This document shows positions 7,020-15,478 of a DNA stretch of 64,000 nucleotides, in pieces. Each line of letters starts with the position of its first letter. Within the stretch, counting starts at the first letter, position 1. A program made the position numbers and the translations under genes. The notes beneath the pieces are model-generated. The model had not been told where the DNA came from and made no database searches. It saw only the letters and a list, made by a program, of their open reading frames with translations. This DNA is from CAYPFY01 sp964410105 (lineage in GTDB: Bacteria > Bacteroidota > Ignavibacteria > UBA10030 > SZUA-254), in assembly GCA_964410105.1 (NCBI GenBank), contig CAYPFY010000013.1, positions 1 through 64,000 of the forward strand, read 5' to 3'.

Positions 7020-9085
7020 CGATGCTGCTCACCCGCCGGGAGTTTATCAAAGTAACGTCAGCCGGCGGCGCCGGGCTTGCACTCGGTTTGTACTGCTCCT
7101 CAGAAAGGAACCCGGATGTATTTTCTCCCAACGCGTGGCTCGTGATCGATTCGCATGGTGATGTGACGATTACGGTTGCTCGATCGGAAATGGGCCAGGG
7201 AGTGCGTACGTCTCTTCCGATGATTGTCGCCGAAGAACTTGACGCCGACTGGTCCCGGGTGAGGATCGACCAAGCCCCCGCAGATCCCGATAAGTACGGA
7301 TCCCAGAGCACCGGGGGAAGCGCTAGCGTACGGAATTCCTATGGAATGCTGAGGAAGGCGGGTGCCGCGGCACGGTCAATGCTCCTGACCGCCGCCGCCA
7401 ATCGTTGGGGTGTCCCGGTGAACTCCTGCTCAACTGCCAATGGCGTAGTCCATCACGTTTCCTCAGGCCGTTCGGTCCCGTATGGAGATCTTGCGGAAGA
7501 TGCCTCAAAGCTTCCCGTCCCGGCTGACCCCAAACTGAAGGATCCATCCGAATTCAAGATTATCGGCACGAGGGTGCCCCGTCTCGATACTCCCGATAAG
7601 GTAAATGGCAGGGCCATCTACGGTATCGACACGAGTTTTTCAGGTATGCTTTTTGCCGCCGTGGCCCGGCCTCCATCTTTCGGATCAAAGGTTTTGCGTG
7701 TGGAGTCGTCCAGGACGAAGTCGGTTGAAGGGGTGCGGGATGTCATGCAGCTGGACGACGGGGTCGCCGTTGTCGCTGACTCTACGTGGGCTGCGTTCAC
7801 CGGCAGAGATGCCCTCGTCGTGACCTGGGACGAGGGACCGTTCTCCCGCCAATCGAGTGAGGCAATCTGGTCTTCCTTCCAGGAGGCGGCAAGGAAGGAG
7901 GGGTCGGTGGAGTTCACGCGGGGTGATCCGAAGTCGGCTTTTCCCCGAAGTTTCAGGAAGGTGCAGGCGACATATCGCGCCCCGTTTGTGGCCCATGTTT
8001 CAATGGAACCTATGAACTGCACGGCCGATGTGCGTGCCGACCGGTGCGAGATCTGGGCTCCTTCCCAGACACCCCAGGAGGCTCTTTCTGAGGTTTCCTC
8101 ATTCCTGGGGCTGCCAACGGAGAAGGTTTCTCTCCATGTGACTCTCATGGGGGGCGGGTTCGGCCGCCGGCTCGAGACGGATTATGTCCTGGAAGCCGTA
8201 AAAATTTCTCAGAGAGTCGGGGCTCCGGTGAAGGTTGTCTGGTCGCGCACGGATGACATGCGCCACGATTTTTACCGCCCGGCTGTCTATAGCGAGCTCA
8301 AGGCTGGGCTTGACCAGGACGGCACGCTGCAGGTGTGGATGCACCGTCTGTGCGGCGCCAGCAGCGGGGGTCTCGTGACCCACGGGTCCCGCCCGCTTTA
8401 TTCTATTCCGAATGTCCTGATCGACTCTCATATTCTCGAGACCGGGGTTCCGGTTGGTCCCTGGCGGTCGGTCGGTCTCTCGCAAAATGGGTTTTTCGTG
8501 GAATGTTTCATTGACGAGATCGCTCACGCCGCCGGGAAGGATGCGTTTGAATTCCGAAAATCTTTGTTGCGGGAAGCGCCGCGGCTCCTGGGCGCTCTCG
8601 AGCTTGCTGCCCAAAAATCGGGGTGGAAATCTCCTCTTCCCGCAGGTCATGGGTTGGGGATCGCTGCCGTCCAGGGTTTCGGGTCGTTTGTCGCTCAGGT
8701 CGCCGAGGTGTCGATTGACCGCGCCGCGGGACGCCTGCGCGTCCATCGGGTTGTGTGCGCCGTAGATTGCGGCCAGGTGATTAATCCGAGAATCCTTGAG
8801 TCACAGATCGAAAGCGGGATTGTCTACGGCCTGAGCGCTGCGATGAAGGGGGAGATTACGATCGCGAAGGGGGGAGTCGTCCAGGGTAGTTTTGACGATT
8901 ATGACGTGCTCCGTATCGATGAGATGCCCAGGGTTGAAACGCATATCGTGCCGAGTCATGAGGCGCCCGGCGGAATCGGCGAGGTGGCCGTTCCTCCTAT
9001 CGCCCCTGCCATCAGTAATGCGCTCTTTGCCGCCACCGGGAAGCGAATCCGTCGGCTCCCGATCCGTCCGGAGGATCTGGGTTAG
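7016..9085 (+). CDS. Molybdopterin subunit of an IorB-type hydroxylase
   Basis: 689-residue large subunit of the xanthine oxidase family, similar to isoquinoline 1-oxidoreductase beta chain. It begins with a twin-arginine signal (TRREFIKVTSAGGAGLALG, Arg7-Arg8), so the pair is likely folded in the cytoplasm and exported with its cofactor. Family landmarks include MGQGVRTSLPMIVAEEL near residue 60, QSTGGSASVRNSYG, MGGGFGRRLETDY near residue 380 and the C-terminal PGGIGEVAVPPIAPAISNA with the glutamate expected at the Mo site. The start overlaps the stop of the small subunit and has GGAGG ahead of it. The substrate (an N-heterocycle or aldehyde) cannot be assigned. Confidence 0.92.
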   Translation: MTMLLTRREFIKVTSAGGAGLALGLYCSSERNPDVFSPNAWLVIDSHGDVTITVARSEMGQGVRTSLPMIVAEELDADWSRVRIDQAPADPDKYGSQSTGGSASVRNSYGMLRKAGAAARSMLLTAAANRWGVPVNSCSTANGVVHHVSSGRSVPYGDLAEDASKLPVPADPKLKDPSEFKIIGTRVPRLDTPDKVNGRAIYGIDTSFSGMLFAAVARPPSFGSKVLRVESSRTKSVEGVRDVMQLDDGVAVVADSTWAAFTGRDALVVTWDEGPFSRQSSEAIWSSFQEAARKEGSVEFTRGDPKSAFPRSFRKVQATYRAPFVAHVSMEPMNCTADVRADRCEIWAPSQTPQEALSEVSSFLGLPTEKVSLHVTLMGGGFGRRLETDYVLEAVKISQRVGAPVKVVWSRTDDMRHDFYRPAVYSELKAGLDQDGTLQVWMHRLCGASSGGLVTHGSRPLYSIPNVLIDSHILETGVPVGPWRSVGLSQNGFFVECFIDEIAHAAGKDAFEFRKSLLREAPRLLGALELAAQKSGWKSPLPAGHGLGIAAVQGFGSFVAQVAEVSIDRAAGRLRVHRVVCAVDCGQVINPRILESQIESGIVYGLSAAMKGEITIAKGGVVQGSFDDYDVLRIDEMPRVETHIVPSHEAPGGIGEVAVPPIAPAISNALFAATGKRIRRLPIRPEDLG

Positions 9086-9091
9086 CGCCCA

Positions 9092-9125
9092 CCTTACCGC
9101 CGGTTGGTTTTCGGACGGCGTTTTG
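9092..9125 (+). terminator. Weak hairpin terminator
   Basis: CGCCG and CGGCG about 13 bases apart form a short stem directly after the hydroxylase stop, followed by TTTTGCTATTTT. Stem is short, so this is a tentative call. Confidence 0.3.
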
Positions 9126-9159
9126 CTATTTTCCCCAAATTCCCGGATGTCTTTTCTCC

Positions 9160-11121
9160 ATGCGAATCGCCGTTCCCGCGATTTTTCTGATCTCCAGCCT
9201 CTGCTCGGCGCAGATGGAAAGTTTTTTTGACGTGGGAAAGCTCCCTTACCTGAAACGCAGTAAGCTGATCCAGTTGTCGAGCAACGATTCGTCGGGGGGA
9301 AATAAGGATTATGTGACCCTGGGGACAGGATCGTCGAGGATCATCGCCGATATCAAGGGAGCCGGGGTTATTACCCGTATATGGCTCACGATCTCCGCCG
9401 CGGACAGGTTTTTTCTGCGACGCGTTTTGCTCCGCATGTACTGGGACGACGAGGATTCTCCCAGCGTGGAGTGCCCGGTCGGAGATTTTTTCGGGAACGG
9501 TTTCCAATATACTCAATGGACCTCTCTCTTGCTGGGAATGTCGAGCGGCGGGTATTATTGCTACTTCCCCATGCCTTTTGCACGATCTGCCAGGATCGAG
9601 GTGGTGAATGAGTCAGGCCGACCTGTGAATTCTCTCCACTACCAGATCGATTACCAGAAGCTCGATAGCCTGGAAAACGTGGGCAGGTTTCACGCTCAGT
9701 GGCGTCGCGATGTCCGTACGTCGTCCGGTGAGAATTATGTGGTCCTCGAGGCCGAAGGCAAGGGCCAGTATGTGGGCACAATCCTTGAAATGCAGGGCCT
9801 CAAGAAGGATCTGAGTTTTCTCGAAGGGGATGAAAATGTTTTCGTGGACGGCGAGGCGACCGCCTCGATCAAGGGGACCGGCACGGAGGATTATTTCTCG
9901 AGCGGCTGGTATTTCAGCAAAGGGACCTATTCCGCTCCTCTCCACGGGCTTATTCTGAAAGACGATACGTCTCATTTCCGGATTGTGGCGTACCGCTTTC
10001 ACCTCGGCGACCAGATCCCGTTTCAACGAAATATACGGTTTACGATCGAGCACGGGCACGCCAATAAGGAAGTGTCAGACTACTCGAGCGTCGCCTTCTG
10101 GTACCAGGAAGAACCTCACAAAAAATTTCACGCCATCCTTGCCGCCAATAGGCGCATCCCTCTCCGCGCCGTGATCCCTCCGGGCGCCGTCGAGGCGGAG
10201 GATTTACTCGGATCTGCCCAGGCAATCGGCGGGCGGCTTGAATCAGAGGATATGAGCGCTCTCGGCCCCGACTGGGGTAACGATAGGCAGCTCGTGTTCC
10301 GGGCCGATAGGGAAGGGGCTCGTTTTACGCTGACGATTCCTGTGAAGGAACCGGACGTGTATTCGATTGCGGCATATTTTACACGAGACGGTGGCTACGG
10401 CAGGATGAGTGCTTCGATCGGTGGCAAAATTGTCGGAGAATTCGATGGGTATGGCCGGGAGACTCTCCCCGGCGCGAAGGTTCTGTTCGATAAGGTGCGC
10501 ATCGTCGATTCGTCCGTGACTCTTACTTTTACGGTTGTCGGCAAGAACGCCTCCTCCTCAGGGTTGAATGCCGGGCTCGATGCGCTCGTTCTCTCGCCAC
10601 AGAAGAATTTCGTCCGCGACTGGTTCGTGATCGGCCCGTTCAATAATCCCGGAGATAATGCCGACCGTAAAGGGCTAACAATTCCCTACCCGCCGGAAAA
10701 GGAGTTTTCGAAAAAATCCTATTCCGGCAAAGATGGCGAGAAGGTGCGCTGGAGGTTTTTTTCTGGATCCGACGACGGCTATGTCGATCTGAACGATGCG
10801 CTGAAGCCGCATGAATTGGCCGTCGCGTACGCGTTGAGCTACGTTTATTCTCCCCGGAAAACGGACTCGAGGATTTACGTGGGGAGTGACGACGGGGTGC
10901 GCCTATGGATGAACCACCGACTCGTTCATGATCACGCGATTTTGCGGCCAGCGGATCCGGATCAGGACACGGTCACTGTCTCTCTCGCGAAGGGCTGGAA
11001 CAAGATTCTTTTTAAGATTGAGAATAATCTGGGGGGGTGGGGATTTTTTTGCAGGATCCCGAATCCTTTGGGTGAGCTGTCGTTCAGCCCGTCACAGTCA
11101 AGCGGAGCGAGAAGGAAATGA
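9160..11121 (+). CDS. DUF2961 (GH172-type) secreted glycoside hydrolase
   Basis: 653 residues with a signal peptide ending near LCSAQ. Residues about 20-340 are a DUF2961 domain, recognised by SRIIADIKGAGVITRIWLT and the hallmark KGTGTEDYFSSGWYF near residue 240, where the acidic residues belong to the active site. DUF2961 is now classed as glycoside hydrolase family 172, whose characterised members act on difructose dianhydride and on alpha-D-arabinofuranosides. Residues about 350-480 look like a carbohydrate-binding jelly roll, and about 490-640 (DWFVIGPFNNPG ... IYVGSDDGVRLWMN) resemble a PA14/sialate-esterase-like beta sandwich. No sugar transporter or other glycan enzyme is adjacent, so the substrate stays open. 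Confidence 0.88.
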   Translation: MRIAVPAIFLISSLCSAQMESFFDVGKLPYLKRSKLIQLSSNDSSGGNKDYVTLGTGSSRIIADIKGAGVITRIWLTISAADRFFLRRVLLRMYWDDEDSPSVECPVGDFFGNGFQYTQWTSLLLGMSSGGYYCYFPMPFARSARIEVVNESGRPVNSLHYQIDYQKLDSLENVGRFHAQWRRDVRTSSGENYVVLEAEGKGQYVGTILEMQGLKKDLSFLEGDENVFVDGEATASIKGTGTEDYFSSGWYFSKGTYSAPLHGLILKDDTSHFRIVAYRFHLGDQIPFQRNIRFTIEHGHANKEVSDYSSVAFWYQEEPHKKFHAILAANRRIPLRAVIPPGAVEAEDLLGSAQAIGGRLESEDMSALGPDWGNDRQLVFRADREGARFTLTIPVKEPDVYSIAAYFTRDGGYGRMSASIGGKIVGEFDGYGRETLPGAKVLFDKVRIVDSSVTLTFTVVGKNASSSGLNAGLDALVLSPQKNFVRDWFVIGPFNNPGDNADRKGLTIPYPPEKEFSKKSYSGKDGEKVRWRFFSGSDDGYVDLNDALKPHELAVAYALSYVYSPRKTDSRIYVGSDDGVRLWMNHRLVHDHAILRPADPDQDTVTVSLAKGWNKILFKIENNLGGWGFFCRIPNPLGELSFSPSQSSGARRK

Positions 11122-11169
11122 CACGGCGGGTTTTTCCCAGCGTCTCGATGAATCTTCCGGGAGTTTGCC

Positions 11170-11688
11170 ATGGCCGGTGATAACCGGGAGAGGATGGTCA
11201 AGCTTGCCGAGGATTTTTTCAGGACCAAGGATGACCCCGACCAGATTCCTGTCGATCAGGATGTGATCGTACGGCTCCGCTCTCTTCATCCCGCTACTGT
11301 GACCGAGGAGAGGACTGAGGATGGACCGATCGCCTGGATTTTGGTGATCCCGACCACGCGGGGAATTATGAATGAGTTCATCACGGCGAAAATTTCTGAA
11401 AGGGATTTGCTTGCGAAAACTCCCGCCGGCGTAGCCTACGATGCGCTGTATTTGTGTTCCGCCCTTGTTCTTCCGGAATATCGGGGGAAGGGGCTCGCCC
11501 GGCGGTTGACCGCACAGGCGATCGACGCTATCCGGCGTGATCACCCGATCGGCGCCCTTTTCTTCTGGTCGTTCGGCAACGAGGGGGAGAAGCTGGCAGC
11601 TACGGCCGCCTCTGATTCTCATCTTCCGCTCTTTGAGCGAGCTCCCGGGGCTGGCCCTAAATCTCATAAGGTATGGGCGTATTCCTGA
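11170..11688 (+). CDS. GNAT-family N-acetyltransferase
   Basis: 172 residues. The acetyl-CoA binding motif is LVLPEYRGKGLARRLTAQAIDAI (near residues 100-120), preceded by the beta-strand DALYLCSAL. The N-terminal half is diverged and gives no hint of the acceptor. It starts 48 bases after the DUF2961 gene, on the same strand, and could be co-transcribed with it. No signal peptide; cytoplasmic. Confidence 0.75.
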   Translation: MAGDNRERMVKLAEDFFRTKDDPDQIPVDQDVIVRLRSLHPATVTEERTEDGPIAWILVIPTTRGIMNEFITAKISERDLLAKTPAGVAYDALYLCSALVLPEYRGKGLARRLTAQAIDAIRRDHPIGALFFWSFGNEGEKLAATAASDSHLPLFERAPGAGPKSHKVWAYS

Positions 11689-11783
11689 AGATTCTCTCGG
11701 TTTCTTAAGAAAAATTTGAATAGATGTGCAACACCTTAAAAAAAGAGGTTTCTTCACAGTCAAACTTTATCAAGGAGCTCGAC

Positions 11784-12251
11784 ATGAATCACATTCGCCG
11801 GATCTCTGTTGTTCTGATTATTCTTCTGGCCGCTTCGCCTTCATTCGCACGCCAGGAGCATAAGCTGAAGAAGAAGGATGTCCCCAAAGCGGTTCTCGAA
11901 TCTTTTGAAAAATCTTACCCCGGCGCGAAGGCAAAGGAGTTTTCCACGGAAAGCGAGAACGGGAAAACGACCTATGAAATCGAGAGCGTCGACGGAAAGG
12001 TTTCGAGGGATGTGTCGTATGATGCAGCGGGAAATGTGGTTTCCGTCGAAGAGACGATCTCACCCGCCAGTCTGCCCGACCCAGTCAGCGCCGCTCTGAA
12101 GAAGGATTATCCGAAATGCAAGGTTCTAAAGTGCGAAAAGGTTTCCGAGGGGTCCGCGCTCTCCTATGAACTTCTGGTGCAGGTGGGGAAGAAGAAGACT
12201 GAGGTCGTCTATTCGCCGGAGGGGAAGGTTCTGGAGACCGAACGGAAGTGA
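11784..12251 (+). CDS. Exported PepSY-like small protein
   Basis: 155 residues with a clear signal peptide (MNHIRRISVVLIILLAASPSFA). Two tandem PepSY-like/beta-lactamase-inhibitor-like units follow: KDVPKAVLESFEKSYPGAKAKEF...TYEIESVDGKVSRDVSYDAAGNVV and LPDPVSAALKKDYPKCKVLKCEKV...SYELLVQVGKKKTEVVYSPEGKVL. Such domains are found in periplasmic proteins of Bacteroidota-like bacteria and are thought to inhibit or bind peptidases. The start is set by AAGGAG at 11774-11779; the frame is open further upstream but without such a site. It converges with the next gene, 5 bases between stops. Confidence 0.8.
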   Translation: MNHIRRISVVLIILLAASPSFARQEHKLKKKDVPKAVLESFEKSYPGAKAKEFSTESENGKTTYEIESVDGKVSRDVSYDAAGNVVSVEETISPASLPDPVSAALKKDYPKCKVLKCEKVSEGSALSYELLVQVGKKKTEVVYSPEGKVLETERK

Positions 12252-12256
12252 TCCGC

Positions 12257-14038
12257 TCAGCGAAGGGTTCGCAGCATAATCAGGGCGCGGGTGTTTCTAG
12301 GATTGAGCCGGAGGGATTTTTCATACGCTTCGAGCGATTTCGGGCGATTTCCCGCTAGTCTGTATGCCTCCCCTAGGTCGTCAAAGACGTTCCAGAGCGC
12401 AGGGTGTAATTCCGCATCAGCCCTGAAGACGTCCACCGCCTCCGCAAATTTTCCTTCGGCGATGAGGTTGTATCCCATGCCGATGAATCTTTCCCGGCTG
12501 ACGAGCCCGCTGTTGGTATCGGCTTGCAGGAGTTTCTTGTATGCCGCGACGGCATCGTCAAATTTTCCTGCTGCCAGAAGCTCCGAAGGGACGAAGGCGC
12601 TGTCCGCCGCACGGCGAAAGACTCTTCCCCTTCCCCCGAATGAATAGGTTTTCAACGATTCGACAGGCCCGCCAGCTCCCCGCATGAATTCGTACCGGAC
12701 GTCCTGGTCTCTGCGGACGAAGAGGTCCCTGCCGATCGGGTAGAGCTGTACCCCGGGGAGCGGAGGGATTTGCAGGAAAAGGTTTTTGCCTTCGCCGTGC
12801 GTGATGACGATTCTGTCAGCGCTCACGGCGAAACGTCCGGCGTATCCCTTTTTATCCTCGGTGACGGAGTCAGCCTTTATTGTATATTCCGGGGGCAGAT
12901 AGCTTTCCCATTTGTATTCGCGGGCGATGCTTGCTATGATTTCTTCGTTTAAGTGCCAGTTGTCCGAATTGACCATGACGACTGCCCCGTATCCCTTTTC
13001 CGCATGCGCTATCATGTCGGCCACGTATCCGTCGTTGGATCCGTTGTGCGAAAAATAAAGGTCCTTCCCACGCTGCTCCAGGAAGAATCCTAATCCTGTC
13101 GGCGCCCCGGGTTGAGGGGTGAGCATTCGACGAGCAGATTCCTGCGTGAGGAGGGAGTTCGTGCGGCCAGTGTATGCCCGCTGAATTTCGATCAGAAAAC
13201 GTGCAAGATCCCCCGGGGTCGTCCATAGTCCCGCCGCTGCCATCTCCGGATAAGTGTTGTATCGTCCCTCAACGATGCCTCCGTTAAGATCATGGCCGGA
13301 CGCCGTTCTCGATCTGAACTGTTCACCCGGGGGCTGTTCGTAAGTGCTGCTCGACATGCCGGCCGGGCCAAGGACGGTCTCTCTCATGAAGTCCGGGAAG
13401 CTTTTGCCAAGAATATCAGTGAGTGCAAGCTGCAGTATGGTAAAACCTCCACCCGAGTACCGGAATTCACTTCCCGGCTCAATGATGATTTTAATGGGGT
13501 CGTTGTTGGCGGGGGCGATGCCGTCAAGCGTCTGGATTATCGACGGCAGCGGGAATCCTGCCGGGTACCCCGGGAATCCATGGACACTTATGCCCGCCGT
13601 GTGGCTGAGTATGCGGCCGATCGTCGGTTGATGTCGGAAACCGCGTTGATCAAGTTTCCAGGTCTTGAGGTAGCGGTTGATGCTCGTGTCGATGCTCAGC
13701 TTTCCCTTTTCCGCTTCTATTAATGCGGCCACCGCCGTGAGGGGCTTGCTGATCGATCCCGCCTGAAATAATGTCCCCTCCGTTATGGGTTCGCTGTTTG
13801 GGCCTCCATAAGAACGCGTCCACTCGACGGAGAAATTGTTGATGACCGCTATGCTTACCCCCGGTATCCGATAGTGGGACATGCGCTCCTGTATGGTCCA
13901 CCCGGTATCACCTCTGACAGGGACCCCGCCGAAGAGGCCAGTCTCGACGCGACGGATGCGTGAAGGGAGGTCATTCTGCGCGTGCATCGCCGACCAGCTT
14001 ATCAGGGCAAGGACGATGTGCTTGAATGCGCTGGGCAT
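12257..14038 (-). CDS. Serine hydrolase (class C beta-lactamase family) with TPRs
   Basis: 593 residues, signal peptide at the N-terminus (ends near SAMHAQ). Beta-lactamase/penicillin-binding-protein-like fold with the nucleophile motif Ser95-x-x-Lys98 (GSISK), the second motif Tyr194-Ser-Gly (FRYSGGG, where Asn is common) and a third motif SHNGSNDGY near residue 320. After residue 380 there is a small beta domain and then two or three tetratricopeptide repeats (FDDAVAAYKKLLQADTN, FAEAVDVFRADAELHP, PKSLEAYEKSLRLNPRN). Proteins of this class are usually esterases or D-aminopeptidases rather than resistance enzymes. It follows the DedA gene by 47 bases on the same strand. Confidence 0.88.
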   Translation of the reverse strand: MPSAFKHIVLALISWSAMHAQNDLPSRIRRVETGLFGGVPVRGDTGWTIQERMSHYRIPGVSIAVINNFSVEWTRSYGGPNSEPITEGTLFQAGSISKPLTAVAALIEAEKGKLSIDTSINRYLKTWKLDQRGFRHQPTIGRILSHTAGISVHGFPGYPAGFPLPSIIQTLDGIAPANNDPIKIIIEPGSEFRYSGGGFTILQLALTDILGKSFPDFMRETVLGPAGMSSSTYEQPPGEQFRSRTASGHDLNGGIVEGRYNTYPEMAAAGLWTTPGDLARFLIEIQRAYTGRTNSLLTQESARRMLTPQPGAPTGLGFFLEQRGKDLYFSHNGSNDGYVADMIAHAEKGYGAVVMVNSDNWHLNEEIIASIAREYKWESYLPPEYTIKADSVTEDKKGYAGRFAVSADRIVITHGEGKNLFLQIPPLPGVQLYPIGRDLFVRRDQDVRYEFMRGAGGPVESLKTYSFGGRGRVFRRAADSAFVPSELLAAGKFDDAVAAYKKLLQADTNSGLVSRERFIGMGYNLIAEGKFAEAVDVFRADAELHPALWNVFDDLGEAYRLAGNRPKSLEAYEKSLRLNPRNTRALIMLRTLR

Positions 14039-14085
14039 GGATAATGATAACGCCGCGATTCCAGAGGTTTTGAAGAGGAACCGGT

Positions 14086-14688
14086 CTATTTTTTACCGAA
14101 CCCTTTGATTCGCTTGCGGATAAGCAATGTCATGACGATTCCGGCAAGGAGTGCGCCACTACCGATGAGGAGATAAAGCTGGAGTCTTGAAGAAAGATTC
14201 TGCCACCCTCTCCCGCCAAAGTAACCCGCCAGGATGAAGGTTGTTACCCAAAAGAGGGCTCCGCCGTAGGCAAAGAGACAAAAAACCCGGGCCGATAATT
14301 TCGTCGCTCCGCCGATGTAGGCAGTCAGGTGCCTGACACCCGGCATAAAATAGCCGATGGCAAGGCTCCATTTTCCGCGCCGCTCATACCACTGGCGCGC
14401 CAGTTCAAGTCTTTCCGGGGTGATGAAAACATACCTGCCATATCTGTGGAGGAGGTAGAGGCCAAGGGTTCTCCCGATTGTGTAACTTATGGTCATGCCG
14501 GTGGCGCTTCCAAGAAAAGCTGTGGCCATGGTGATCGGAAAGGACATCTGGTGTTTGTGTATGAGATAGCCAGAGAAGACGAGCATTGTCTCATCGGGTA
14601 TCGGCAGGCCGACTATTCCCAGCATGAGGAGGGTGTAGAGCCCAAGGTATCCGTAGTGCGTTATCCAGTGGGAGACGAGTTCGATCAT
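14086..14688 (-). CDS. DedA/SNARE-associated family membrane protein
   Basis: 200 residues with four to five membrane segments. Family landmarks are GLPIPDETMLVFSGYLIH near residue 27, FLGSATGMTISYTIGRTLG, and the second re-entrant motif RHLTAYIGGATKLSARVF. DedA proteins act in the inner membrane; some members flip undecaprenyl phosphate or phospholipids, and they affect envelope stress. It is the upstream member of a likely pair with the serine hydrolase. Confidence 0.88.
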   Translation of the reverse strand: MIELVSHWITHYGYLGLYTLLMLGIVGLPIPDETMLVFSGYLIHKHQMSFPITMATAFLGSATGMTISYTIGRTLGLYLLHRYGRYVFITPERLELARQWYERRGKWSLAIGYFMPGVRHLTAYIGGATKLSARVFCLFAYGGALFWVTTFILAGYFGGRGWQNLSSRLQLYLLIGSGALLAGIVMTLLIRKRIKGFGKK

Positions 14689-14836
14689 GGTGTTCTATCC
14701 CGTCGCTTCCGCGTTTTTCTTGCTTGCTAAATGAGCCTGCAGCTGAATCCGCTGCGGAAGGAACCGGTGAGTTCGACGGTATCGGGAAGGTCCGCTTTGG
14801 TTCAGGTCGCTGATTGTCCTCCCAGAGGTCAAGCTT

Positions 14837-15241
14837 TCATTCCTCCCCGATGCCTGCGCTGACGCGGAATGTGTGACCGTCGGGATGACAGATGTGGCAT
14901 TCCCGGACATTCCACGGTCTGTCTCCCGGGGGCTGACTCACGGTGATGCCGTTCTTGAGCGCGAGCTGGTACATGGCGTCGACGGAGGCGGTTGAATCCA
15001 TCCACCATGTCATCCACGCTCCCCCCGTTTCATCGTCTGACGCAAATCGCGGTTCCGGCCCGCCGCGAGACCCCTGACAGTTCAGGCACAGAAAAATCTC
15101 GATTTTGCCGTAACAGACCGATCCGAAAGTCGGCGGATCACCCCAGTCCCAGCTTTTTTTCCATCCCAGCTTTTCGAACCAGGCAAAACTCTCCGCAATA
15201 TTCGAAATGTTGAGTATGGGTGTGACGCCTTCTACTTTCAT
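14837..15241 (-). CDS. VOC-superfamily (glyoxalase/bleomycin-resistance-like) protein
   Basis: 134 residues from the ATG at 15241. VOC fold: VTPILNISNIAESFAWFEKLGWKKSWDWG, then SVCYGKIEIFLCLN, then the second beta-alpha-beta unit with MTWWMDSTASVDAMYQLALKNGITVSQPPGDRPWNVRECHICHPDGHTFRVSAG. The last strand resembles bleomycin-resistance-like members. The frame is open to a TTG at 15334, but that TTG is the first base of a -35 element, so the internal ATG is preferred. Divergent from the MFS exporter with paired promoters between them. Confidence 0.8.
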   Translation of the reverse strand: MKVEGVTPILNISNIAESFAWFEKLGWKKSWDWGDPPTFGSVCYGKIEIFLCLNCQGSRGGPEPRFASDDETGGAWMTWWMDSTASVDAMYQLALKNGITVSQPPGDRPWNVRECHICHPDGHTFRVSAGIGEE

Positions 15242-15303
15242 GGCCGATTGTCCCGGGATACTTATATGGAGAAGTTCAACGCTTGCTGCCTGGAAACCCT
15301 TGG

Positions 15304-15334
15304 GAAAGGTAGTCAAGAACCCTTCTATTGTCAA
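15304..15334 (-). promoter_or_regulatory. Promoter TTGACA-N17-TACCTTTC (VOC gene)
   Basis: On the minus strand TTGACA runs 15334-15329, then 17 bases, then TACCTTTC at 15311-15304. This drives the VOC gene with a leader of about 58 bases. Confidence 0.5.
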
Positions 15335-15348
15335 CTTTCTTGTGATTG

Positions 15349-15377
15349 TTGACTTTAAAAAACGTGATCTCGATATT
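15349..15377 (+). promoter_or_regulatory. Promoter TTGACT-N17-GATATT (MFS gene)
   Basis: TTGACT at 15349-15354 and GATATT at 15372-15377 with 17 bases between. It sits 15 bases from the opposite-facing VOC promoter, so a regulator bound between could control both. Confidence 0.35.
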
Positions 15378-15478
15378 GGTTCCCTCGGTGCTCAAGACTC
15401 AGCAATGCCGCTCGCGATAGTGTTGCCGTCGGCGGCGTGTGATGTGAATGTGCCGACTCATCAGATGAATTCTGGATA

